Shown: positions 56,259-64,000 of the stretch, piece by piece | How positions within the stretch are numbered: the stretch's first letter is position 1 | Layout of the letters: each line of letters opens with the position of its first letter | From: Neisseriaceae bacterium | Lineage (GTDB): Bacteria; Pseudomonadota; Gammaproteobacteria; Burkholderiales; Neisseriaceae | Reading direction: 5' to 3' | DNA length: 64,000 nucleotides | Assembly: GCA_017934045.1 (NCBI GenBank) | Contig: JAGBKK010000025.1 | Coordinates: 18,173 to 82,172 of the forward strand | Program-made: the position numbers and the translations under genes | Notes under the pieces: model-generated | The model's database searches: none | What the model saw: only the letters and a program-made list of their open reading frames with translations | Told to the model about the DNA's origin: nothing

Positions 56259-57281
56259 ATGATTAAAATCGCCATTAACGGTTATGGCCGTATCGGACGA
56301 CAAGTTGTCCGTGCTATTTACGAATACAATTTGCGAGACCAGTTTGAAATTGTCGCTGTCAATGCGTCTGGCAGTTTAGAAACCAATGCCCATTTAACCC
56401 AGTTTGACACGGTGCATGGTCGTTTTAATGCAGATATTTCGTTTGATGACAAACACATTATCATCAACGGCGACAAAATTCCGTTTTTCTCTACCCGTAA
56501 TCCTGCCGAATTGCCTTGGGGCGATTTGGGCGTGGATTTGGTGATGGAATGCACGGGTGCTTTCACTTCCAAAGAAAAAGCCTCTATTCATTTGGCAGGC
56601 GGTGCGAAAAAAGTGTTGATTTCCGCCCCTGGCGGCGAAGATGTTGATGCCACCGTGGTGTATGGTGTCAATCACAGCGTTTTAACGCCTGAAATGACGG
56701 TGGTGTCGAATGCGTCCTGCACCACCAACTGTTTAGCCCCTGTGGCAAAACCCTTGCAAGATAAATTAGGCATTGTTAAAGGTTTGATGACCACCATTCA
56801 TGCTTTCACCAATGACCAAGTTTTAACCGATGTGCGTCATAAAGATTTACGCCGTGCAAGAAGTGCAGTGCAAAATTTAGTACCCACCAAAACAGGTGCT
56901 GCCAAAGCAGTCGGCTTGGTGCTGCCTGAACTCAAAGGCAAGTTAGACGGCTTTGCGGTGCGTGTGCCAACCATCAATGTGTCTATGGTGGATTTAACTT
57001 TTGAAGCCGCTCGCGACACCACCGTTGATGAAGTCAATCAAATTATGTTAGACGCGTCAAACGGTGCGTTAAAAGGCGTTTTGGGCTATAACAAAATGCC
57101 TTTGGTGTCAGGCGACTTTAACCACTGTGCCACAGCGTCTATTTTTGATGCCACCTTAACCAAGGTGTCGAATGGCAACTTGGTGAAAGTGTTGGCGTGG
57201 TATGACAACGAATGGGGTTTCTCCTGTCAAATGCTGAATACCGCACGGGCGATGTTTGGTATGCCTGTAAGCCCACTTTAA
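56259..57281 (+). CDS. gap: Type I glyceraldehyde-3-phosphate (or erythrose-4-phosphate) dehydrogenase
   Basis: The 340-residue enzyme uses NAD(P) to oxidise glyceraldehyde-3-phosphate. It has [20 protein letters not shown], the catalytic Cys in [12 protein letters not shown], the His in TIHAFTNDQ, and [13 protein letters not shown]. The ATG at 56259 with CAGGA upstream is preferred to 56223. GAPDH is the likely main role; the Epd-type specificity cannot be ruled out by eye. Confidence 0.93.
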   Translation: MIKIAINGYGRIGRQVVRAIYEYNLRDQFEIVAVNASGSLETNAHLTQFDTVHGRFNADISFDDKHIIINGDKIPFFSTRNPAELPWGDLGVDLVMECTGAFTSKEKASIHLAGGAKKVLISAPGGEDVDATVVYGVNHSVLTPEMTVVSNASCTTNCLAPVAKPLQDKLGIVKGLMTTIHAFTNDQVLTDVRHKDLRRARSAVQNLVPTKTGAAKAVGLVLPELKGKLDGFAVRVPTINVSMVDLTFEAARDTTVDEVNQIMLDASNGALKGVLGYNKMPLVSGDFNHCATASIFDATLTKVSNGNLVKVLAWYDNEWGFSCQMLNTARAMFGMPVSPL

Positions 57282-57326
57282 GATTAACCAAGTATAACCG
57301 CCAAAGTAGTATGTAAAGGAAGTATC

Positions 57327-57893
57327 ATGAAATTGCTGTTAAATATTCTCGCCCTGTTGCTGTTTTTTGGTGCGTATTTTTTAACGCATGATATTTTTAT
57401 TGCCACCATTTTGGCGGTAGTCGCAGGCATTATTCAAGCGTCCATCACTTTCTTAATGAAAGGCAAAATGGACATTATGCAAGCGGTGAGTTTAGGCTTA
57501 ATTATTATCTTTGGCGGACTCACCATTGTTTTACAAAATGACTGGTTTATTAAATTCAAGCCCACGGCGTTATTTTGGTTGGTGTCGTTGGCTATGTTGT
57601 TTGGTAGCCTAACCAAAAAGAATATTCTGCGTGCCATTATGGGTAAGGAAATCAAATTGCCTGACCACATTTGGAATGAAATGATGTGGGTTTGGACGGT
57701 ATTTTTTGCCTTATTAGGTGCGTCTAATTTGTGGGTGGCGTGGAATTTTTCTACCGACACTTGGGTTACCTACAAAGTGTTTGGCGTAATGGGTTTAATG
57801 GGTTTATTTTTCATTGCCCAAGCCATATATATGCAAGGGGTAATTAACAGCATGGAAAAAAGCCAATTAAGTGAAGAAAAAACAACGGCTTAA
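57327..57893 (+). CDS. yciB: Inner-membrane spanning protein YciB (intracellular septation)
   Basis: The 188-residue polytopic protein has five or six membrane segments, including LLLNILALLLFFGAYFLTHD and the family motifs ASITFLMKGKMDIMQ, and HIWNEMMWVWTVFF. It takes part in envelope synthesis and division. AAAGGAAG precedes the start. In neisserial genomes it lies near the parvulin genes, as here. A small hairpin follows. Confidence 0.92.
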   Translation: MKLLLNILALLLFFGAYFLTHDIFIATILAVVAGIIQASITFLMKGKMDIMQAVSLGLIIIFGGLTIVLQNDWFIKFKPTALFWLVSLAMLFGSLTKKNILRAIMGKEIKLPDHIWNEMMWVWTVFFALLGASNLWVAWNFSTDTWVTYKVFGVMGLMGLFFIAQAIYMQGVINSMEKSQLSEEKTTA

Positions 57894-57972
57894 AATTTCT
57901 TATTGACAAAAAACACAAATCACCGCACCATAACACCTTTTTGCATATTTGGGAAAACACACTGATTGAGCG

Positions 57973-57991
57973 TTTCTACCACAGGTAGAAA
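57973..57991 (+). terminator. Possible weak terminator after yciB
   Basis: TTTCTACC, ACA, GGTAGAAA is an 8-bp stem followed by TAATTTTT. It lies 80 bp after the yciB stop and 30 bp before the first parvulin start, so it could also be a leader hairpin. Confidence 0.4.
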
Positions 57992-58020
57992 TAATTTTTA
58001 ATTTTCACAAAGGAATAAAG

Positions 58021-58884
58021 ATGAAAAAAACTTTATTAGCAATCGCCCTAATGGCAAGTATGGCAGGCGTTTCTGCCAAAACCGTGGTAACCGTCAATGG
58101 CACAAAAATTGATAGTGCCATCATTGACCGTCAAGTTTCCGATTTATCCAAACAAAGCAACGGACAAATTAAAGACAGCCCTGAATTACGCGAACGCTTA
58201 AAACAAGCAGCAGTGGTGCATACCGTTATTGTGCAAGAAGCTAAAAAACGCAAATTAGACGAAGATAAAGATTACCAAAACTTTATTGCCCAAGCCCAAG
58301 CTGATGCGGATAAACGCGGCGAATCCAAAAAGCCAGATTTCAAAAAAGATTTTGAAAACTTCAAAGAAAACTTGTTAGAGCAAGCATTTGCGATTGATGT
58401 TTTGAAGAAAAACCCAGTAACCGAACAAGAAGTTCGTAAAGAATATAATCAAATCAACGACTTCTACAAAGGTTCGCAAGAAGTACAAATCGCTGAAATT
58501 GTAACTCGTAGCGAAGCAGATGCACAAAAAGCATTGGCAGAACTGAAAAAAGGCAAAAAATTTGCCGATGTTGCCAAAGCCCACACCGTTGATGAAGTCG
58601 GTAAGAAAAACGGTGGCATGCACCAAGGTTATATCAATTTAAAAGATATGGAAGCGGGAGCTCCGCAATTACACGCCGCCCTTAAAGATATGAAAAAAGG
58701 CGATTACACCAAAACCCCCATTCAAGGCACCAACAATATTTGGGCAATTTTCTCTGTGCAAGACAAACGAGATGCCAAAGTGCCAACATTTGAGCAAATG
58801 AAAAACGCATTGACCGCCCAATTAGAAGGTCAAAGGGTGGATCAAGCCGTGGCAGAGTTGCTTAAAAAAGCACAAATTAAATAA
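58021..58884 (+). CDS. Periplasmic parvulin-type peptidyl-prolyl isomerase
   Basis: The 287-residue protein has a signal peptide (MKKTLLAIALMASMAGVSA), a SurA-like N-terminal helical region and a parvulin domain at about 155-250 (IAEIVTRSEADAQKALAELK, FADVAKAHTVDEVGKKNGGM). It should help outer-membrane or surface proteins fold. AAAGGAATAAAG precedes the start. It lies 15 bp before a second, shorter relative. Confidence 0.9.
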   Translation: MKKTLLAIALMASMAGVSAKTVVTVNGTKIDSAIIDRQVSDLSKQSNGQIKDSPELRERLKQAAVVHTVIVQEAKKRKLDEDKDYQNFIAQAQADADKRGESKKPDFKKDFENFKENLLEQAFAIDVLKKNPVTEQEVRKEYNQINDFYKGSQEVQIAEIVTRSEADAQKALAELKKGKKFADVAKAHTVDEVGKKNGGMHQGYINLKDMEAGAPQLHAALKDMKKGDYTKTPIQGTNNIWAIFSVQDKRDAKVPTFEQMKNALTAQLEGQRVDQAVAELLKKAQIK

Positions 58885-58899
58885 TGTTGAGTTAAAAAT

Positions 58900-59646
58900 A
58901 TGAACATCAAACCCTTATTGTTTGTTTTGGCAAGTGCTGCGGCACTTGCCGTTTATGCGGCTGACGCACCGAAAATTGACGAAAAACGCGTTCATTTGGT
59001 GCTTGAACAGTATGAAACCACAGGTGGCAAAATTGCACCTGAACAAAAAGCCGAAGTGCAGAAACAGGTTTTGCAAGAATTGCAACGCTCGGAAGTGTTG
59101 AAAAACGCAGCCTTGCAAGCAGGCTTGGACAAACAGCCCGAAGTGCAATTAGCTCATCAAAACTTTGAAGCCCAATTCTATGCGGCTCAATATTTTGAAC
59201 ATTTGAAAAAAAATGTCAGCGTCAGTGAAGAAGAATTGCGTGAAATTTATGCACGATTAGGACGCGAAGTGAAAATTCAAATGGCTGCATTTAAGAATAG
59301 CGAAGAAGTTCAGGCTGCCCAAGATAAACTCAAAAAAGGTATGAGTTTTTCTGATTTAATCGCCACGCTGCCTGAACAACCTGCGTCTCCGCCTGATTTT
59401 ATCAGTGCACAAATGTTGCCGCCTGAATTTGCCACTGCATTAGATGATATGGATAAAGGCAAAATCACCGATACCGCAGTGAAATTTCAAAATATGCTGT
59501 ATTTGCTGAAAATCACCGATACACGCAAGGGCAATAAAATTCCCCCCTTTGAACAAATCAAAGACCGTTTAGAAACCCAACGCAAAGATGAATTGGTGCG
59601 TGAAAAAGTCAATCAACTGTTTGCACAACACGGTTTGACAGAATAA
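58900..59646 (+). CDS. Parvulin-like protein, probably without full active site
   Basis: The 248-residue protein has a signal peptide (cleavage near AVYAAD) and the same SurA-like N-terminal part as its neighbour (VHLVLEQYETTGGKIAPEQK). Its isomerase region (about 130-210) is shorter: KIQMAAFKNSEEVQAAQDKL, then QMLPPEFATALDDMDKGKI, without the GGxxG-type turn (KKNGGM in the neighbour). It may be a chaperone rather than an enzyme. The tandem order suggests old duplication and one transcript. Confidence 0.85.
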   Translation: MNIKPLLFVLASAAALAVYAADAPKIDEKRVHLVLEQYETTGGKIAPEQKAEVQKQVLQELQRSEVLKNAALQAGLDKQPEVQLAHQNFEAQFYAAQYFEHLKKNVSVSEEELREIYARLGREVKIQMAAFKNSEEVQAAQDKLKKGMSFSDLIATLPEQPASPPDFISAQMLPPEFATALDDMDKGKITDTAVKFQNMLYLLKITDTRKGNKIPPFEQIKDRLETQRKDELVREKVNQLFAQHGLTE

Positions 59647-59753
59647 CAATCCGTTCAACGCTCAAAATTAGGCAAGATTGGCACAAACCTGCGTATCTTG
59701 CTTGATTTTTTGTCGCAATGCTTTGTGGCACAACGGCACAGGTGATACAATGA

Positions 59754-60443
<690 letters not shown>

Positions 60444-60463
60444 TTTTGAAATTATTTCGTTGT

Positions 60464-60498
60464 TTCAGGCAGCCTGAAAAACATTCAGGCTGCCTGAA
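60464..60498. terminator. Inverted DUS pair between adk and prpC
   Basis: TTCAGGCAGCCTGAA (60464-60478) and TTCAGGCTGCCTGAA (60484-60498) are five bases apart between two convergent stops (60443 and 60522). Confidence 0.65.
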
Positions 60499-60521
60499 AA
60501 TTTATTATCGTGCGTACAACA

Positions 60522-61667
60522 TTATCGTTGATTGATTGGCACAAATGGCAAGTCATCTGGACCTGTGTAGTTGGCAGACGGGCGAATGATTTTGCCGTCA
60601 TTGCGTTGTTCGATAATGTGCGCCGCCCAGCCTGTGATGCGAGAAATCACGAACAGTGGGGTAAACATTGCCGTGGGCACGCCTAATTGACGGTAAGACA
60701 CGGCACTGAACCAATCCAAGTTGGGGAACATTTTTTTCTTGTCCCACATTAGGCTTTCTATGCGTTCGGCAATATTAAACAGCGTCATATCACCGCCCAA
60801 TTCCGACAATTTGCGAGCCACTTCTTTAATCACCACATTGCGTGGGTCGCCTACGGTATAAACAGGGTGTCCAAATCCAATGACAATTTCTTTTTTCTCC
60901 AATCGTGCGGTAATGTCCGCTTCGGCTTCGTCTGGCGTGCGGTAACGGCTTTGAATATCGTATGCCACTTCGTTTGCACCGCCGTGTTTTGGCCCTTTTA
61001 ACGCACCAATCGCTCCTGCCACGGCTGAATATATATCCGAACCCGTGCCTGTAATCACGCGTGAAGTGAAGGTGGAAGCGTTAAATTCGTGTTCTGCATA
61101 TAAAATCAAAGAGATATGCATGGCTTTGATTTGGTCGTCAGTGGGCGGCACGCCGTGCAGTAAGTCCAAGAAATGACCGCCTACGCTGTCTTCTTCGCTA
61201 TACAAAGAAATGCGTTCGCCATTGTGCGAAAAATGATACCAATAAAGCAACATACTGCCCATTGATGCCAATAATTTATCGGCAATGTCTTTGGCTTCTG
61301 ATTCAGGGTGCGTTTCGCGTTCAGGCAGCGTTGCTCCTAAAATAGAAACGCCTGTTCGCAACACATCCATTGGGTGAGCAGCAGCTGGTATGCGTTCCAA
61401 TACTTCCAACACATTCGCAGGCAAAGCACGCAGACTAAATAATTTGCGTTTATACGCCGCTAATTCATACGCATTGGGCAAATGACCGTGAATCAATAAA
61501 AACGCCACTTCTTCAAATTCGCAATGACGAGCTAAATCCAAAATATTGTAGCCACGATAACTTAAATCATTGCCGTGCTTGCCTACTGTGCAAAGTGCAG
61601 TATTGCCTGCTGGCACACCTGATAAAGCAACAGATTTTTTGGCTTTGGGAAGAGTTGTTTCTGACAT
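60522..61667 (-). CDS. prpC: 2-Methylcitrate synthase
   Basis: The 381-residue citrate-synthase fold protein condenses propionyl-CoA and oxaloacetate in the methylcitrate cycle. It has [61 protein letters not shown] and GFGHPVY with catalytic His and the Asp in LDWFSA. The short length and the PrpC-like start separate it from normal GltA (about 430). The prpB, prpD or acnD genes are not in the window. AAGGAAA precedes the start. Confidence 0.92.
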   Translation of the reverse strand: MSETTLPKAKKSVALSGVPAGNTALCTVGKHGNDLSYRGYNILDLARHCEFEEVAFLLIHGHLPNAYELAAYKRKLFSLRALPANVLEVLERIPAAAHPMDVLRTGVSILGATLPERETHPESEAKDIADKLLASMGSMLLYWYHFSHNGERISLYSEEDSVGGHFLDLLHGVPPTDDQIKAMHISLILYAEHEFNASTFTSRVITGTGSDIYSAVAGAIGALKGPKHGGANEVAYDIQSRYRTPDEAEADITARLEKKEIVIGFGHPVYTVGDPRNVVIKEVARKLSELGGDMTLFNIAERIESLMWDKKKMFPNLDWFSAVSYRQLGVPTAMFTPLFVISRITGWAAHIIEQRNDGKIIRPSANYTGPDDLPFVPINQR

Positions 61668-61703
61668 AGCGATTTTTCCTTATGTTGGTTGAGAGAATAA
61701 TCT

Positions 61704-61763
61704 TTCAGGCTGCCTGAAAAATTGCATAAGTGGCTATTGTATTATGTTTTCAGGCAGCCTGAA
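61704..61763. repeat. DUS pair upstream of prpC
   Basis: TTCAGGCTGCCTGAA (61704-61718) and TTCAGGCAGCCTGAA (61749-61763) lie 30 bp apart between the prpC start and the terminator of the adhesin gene. Confidence 0.6.
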
Positions 61764-61765
61764 AT

Positions 61766-61800
61766 AAAAAAGCGTTCCCATTTTAGGAACGCTTTTTTTT
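61766..61800 (-). terminator. Rho-independent terminator of the autotransporter gene
   Basis: On the minus strand AAAAAAGCGTTCC, a 7-nt loop and GGAACGCTTTTTT form a strong stem with a T run, 17 bp after the stop codon. Confidence 0.85.
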
Positions 61801-61816
61801 TCACACAATCAAACCA

Positions 61817-64000
61817 TTACCATTGATAACCCGCACCAATACCTGCACCGTAGCGGTTTTTGGAGTTGCCTGTGGCTGTGCCTTTGACAATCCAATGTCC
61901 GTTATCGGAAATGGTGGAAACGCCGATTGCGTAACCTGTTTGACCGTGGTAAGTGCCACCACCAATGGCAACCAAGTTTTTACCTGGTAAGAATGCTTGT
62001 GGCATAGACGCAACCGCAATCGCAGACGCAGCAGACGCATCGGCGTGTTTAGAGACATCGCCAATACGATTGTGAATATCGCCTACGGCTTGGTTCAACT
62101 GACCAACATTCACCGCGTCTGTTGGATGCACCCCTGGTGCCACATTGTGAATGGTTACAGGAGCAGCAGCGTCTGCACCCACCAGCGTTACATCGTTGGT
62201 CGCTACGCCACCATTCGGTGTGGTTGGGGCGTCAAGATTGGAATACTGCACAATACCTGCACCACCTGTGGCAATTTGCCCTACTTTTTGAGCAACACTA
62301 TATAGTTGCGAACCGTTAATTGCGTCTGTGGAATCGGCGGTTACCAAACCAGCGGCGACATTTTGAATGCGGCGTTCTTCACCAACATCACCCACAGAAA
62401 CCACGCCTGCTGGGGTTGCTCCTGCAAATTTTAATTCGCCTTTGGCAATCGCCACACCTGAACCGTCTGTGGTCATAATGTTTTCCGCATTGGTGGCATA
62501 CGCTTCCGTACCAGCGGTTGTCTTCCCTGCGGCAGTGTAAGCAGAGCTATCGCCCAAGAAGACGGAGTTGTCCGTGGTTTGTGTAACATTATTACCCACC
62601 ACCATTGTTTTGTTGGTGGCAACGGTATTGTTGTTACCCAACACATGACTGTCGCTGCCTAAAATGGTGTTTGGATCGCCGATAGCCGTACTGCGATCGC
62701 CTGACACCACATTGCCTGTGCCAATCGAAATTGCACTTACGCCTGTGGCTTGTGCTCCATTACCAATTGCCAAAGCATTTTCGCCATTAGCACGAGCTTG
62801 CCAGCCGATTGCGGTTGCGTATTGACCACCTGCAATGCTATCGTCTGTGTTGGTGCTGTCCGCTTGCGGGTTTGCCATGCCATCGTTGGTATGGAAGAAT
62901 TTAATACCATACTCATTCATATTATGAATAGCTTCAGCCACCGAATTGGTGGTACGCACACCATCAGTGTCGGCATTGTAAGTTTTCAACAAGTCTTTTT
63001 TACGCTCGTCCGTTGGATTGTCTTCGCCGTAAATAATTTTGTTGATATTGGCATTCACTTGGGTGGTTTGGTTTTGCACCGCTTCTTTCAACTGGCTCAC
63101 ATTTACCGCGTCTGTATCATCAACCCCTGCGGCAACATTGGTAATTTTATTACCGCCGTTATTTAAGCCGTCTTTGGTAAGCGTTACAGGAGCACCTGCC
63201 GAACCGTTGTTAATAGTAATGCCGTCATTATTCACCAGCGTGTCGCCTGTTTTCAGGCTGCCTTGCTCGCCCAAATCCACATTTGGATTGAGTTTGACAT
63301 TCAATTTGCCGTTTTCACCCACCACATTGATATTGTTGTCGCCAACAATATTCACCGTATCGCCGTGGCTTGGGGTGAGCGTATCACCGCTATTACCTGC
63401 AAATTGCAAGGGTTTAACAGTTTTATTAACAAAGTCGGTTAAATCGCCGCCCAAAGTAACTTGGTCGCCTTGTTTGCTCAACGTTAAACCTTCCACATTG
63501 CTACCATAAGTGGTGTTATCCGAAATAGTGAATGTGCCGTTGGTGTTTTCCACTTTCAGGCTGCCTTGACCTTGCCAAGTAACCGCGTCCCCTGCTTTAA
63601 CTTGGGTTTGCTTACCGTTGCCGTCTTGGGCAATCCAGTACGATTGGTTAATCATATCCGCTACATTTTGAGCCGTGGTTAGGTTGTCGCCACCTGATGT
63701 GGGATTATTTACCTTGCCGTCTGTCGCAGTGAGTGTGGTGGTATTCACATTCACTTTAACAGCGTTATCTGCAAATTCAACTGTGGTGTTGCTGCCGTTG
63801 GCAAAATTCACTGCTTTACCATTGGTTATGGTCTCGCCTTGTTTTACGCCATTCACTTGTAAATCCCAGCCTAAATTGTCGGCGTATGTCTTATTCACCA
63901 CTTCGTTGGCATTGGTCGGATTACTGTTGCTGTAAGTAACTGTGCCGTCATTCGCAACCGTGAATTTATTTCCTAACTTGGTCTCGCCTGTGGCAGTGAG
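61817..64000 (-). CDS. Trimeric autotransporter adhesin (YadA-like), 5' end outside the window
   Basis: The frame is open to the window edge, so the visible 727 residues are the C-terminal part. The stalk has repeated beta and coiled-coil units. A YadA-type head segment has YATAIGWQARANGENALAIG and AISIGTGNVVSGDRSTAIG. Two neck/HIM motifs (ITNVAAGVDDTDAVNVSQLK and IQNVAAGLVTADSTDAINGS) precede the stalk near the end. The membrane anchor is ASAIAVASMPQAFLPGKNLV through AGIGAGYQW. It should form a trimeric surface adhesin. Two truncated DUS (near 63253 and 63553) encode QGSLK. Confidence 0.92.
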   Translation of the reverse strand, partial: LTATGETKLGNKFTVANDGTVTYSNSNPTNANEVVNKTYADNLGWDLQVNGVKQGETITNGKAVNFANGSNTTVEFADNAVKVNVNTTTLTATDGKVNNPTSGGDNLTTAQNVADMINQSYWIAQDGNGKQTQVKAGDAVTWQGQGSLKVENTNGTFTISDNTTYGSNVEGLTLSKQGDQVTLGGDLTDFVNKTVKPLQFAGNSGDTLTPSHGDTVNIVGDNNINVVGENGKLNVKLNPNVDLGEQGSLKTGDTLVNNDGITINNGSAGAPVTLTKDGLNNGGNKITNVAAGVDDTDAVNVSQLKEAVQNQTTQVNANINKIIYGEDNPTDERKKDLLKTYNADTDGVRTTNSVAEAIHNMNEYGIKFFHTNDGMANPQADSTNTDDSIAGGQYATAIGWQARANGENALAIGNGAQATGVSAISIGTGNVVSGDRSTAIGDPNTILGSDSHVLGNNNTVATNKTMVVGNNVTQTTDNSVFLGDSSAYTAAGKTTAGTEAYATNAENIMTTDGSGVAIAKGELKFAGATPAGVVSVGDVGEERRIQNVAAGLVTADSTDAINGSQLYSVAQKVGQIATGGAGIVQYSNLDAPTTPNGGVATNDVTLVGADAAAPVTIHNVAPGVHPTDAVNVGQLNQAVGDIHNRIGDVSKHADASAASAIAVASMPQAFLPGKNLVAIGGGTYHGQTGYAIGVSTISDNGHWIVKGTATGNSKNRYGAGIGAGYQW

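Noticed and set aside
62750..63509. Plus-strand open frames inside the adhesin gene
   Set aside because: Repetitive autotransporter coding sequence commonly leaves open antisense frames; the minus-strand frame carries clear YadA motifs and a proper terminator.

Overview
The window looks like a chromosome segment from the family Neisseriaceae, most likely the Simonsiella/Alysiella/Kingella branch. The main evidence is more than fifty copies of the 15-bp near-palindrome TTCAGGCAGCCTGAA or its complement. This core contains the 12-mers AGGCAGCCTGAA and AGGCTGCCTGAA, which I recall as the Kingella-type and Simonsiella-type DNA uptake sequences (DUS). Neisserial gene content (lpxB, LpxL/HtrB-type acyltransferase, phosphomannomutase/phosphoglucomutase, prpC, YciB, parvulins, trimeric autotransporter) and four Correia-like miniature elements agree. 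The sequence is AT-rich for the family. No rRNA, tRNA, CRISPR array, complete IS element or prophage was found.

Layout. 1-12.8 kb: end of an unknown gene, copper ATPase, GT39-like membrane glycosyltransferase, PAS protein plus PhnD-like binding protein, ObgE, YhcG-type nuclease, PhaR, GalE, an operon of NlpC/P60 peptidase, small protein and GT2 glycosyltransferase, and CysK. 12.8-21 kb: SstT with an in-frame stop, two tandem HicAB modules, a MmeI-like restriction-methylation protein whose coding frame carries about 170 codons of repeat DNA, and MetY. 21-34.6 kb: PAP2 phosphatase, DnaK with a heat-shock type promoter, Nth, a BRO-type protein, a very large FAD/Fe-S oxidoreductase, UvrB, RsgA and two AT-rich orphan membrane proteins. 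34.6-43 kb: phosphohexomutase, DUF2130 protein, lipid A acyltransferase, DUF815 ATPase, and a two-gene BcgI-like restriction-methylation system. 43-53 kb: ADP-ribosylglycohydrolase, LpxB, a strange 868-residue protein with tubulin-like sequence patterns, SmpB, MgtE with a structured leader, a bactofilin, ferredoxin and FabH. 53-64 kb: LtaS-like sulfatase-fold transferase, RibF, GAPDH, YciB, two parvulins, Adk, PrpC and the C-terminal part of a trimeric autotransporter.

Most genes are housekeeping genes in short operons. Envelope functions are well represented (LpxB, LpxL-type acyltransferase, GalE, phosphohexomutase, glycosyltransferases, LtaS-like protein, NlpC/P60, adhesin). Defence and accessory genes are spread between them: two restriction-methylation systems that each carry their own nuclease domain, two HicAB pairs, YhcG and DUF2130 nuclease-fold proteins, a BRO protein and an ADP-ribosylglycohydrolase.

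The most unusual observations are: (i) four DUS copies and several intergenic hairpin repeats read through in frame inside the MmeI-like gene; (ii) a Correia-like element inserted into another, which shows the TA target duplication directly; (iii) mutually exclusive hairpins and a small ORF in the mgtE leader, one hairpin pairing with the start codon; (iv) the degenerate tubulin-like protein between smpB and lpxB; and (v) a TAA codon in the conserved core of sstT. All calls rest on reading the sequence and on family knowledge; no database search was run.
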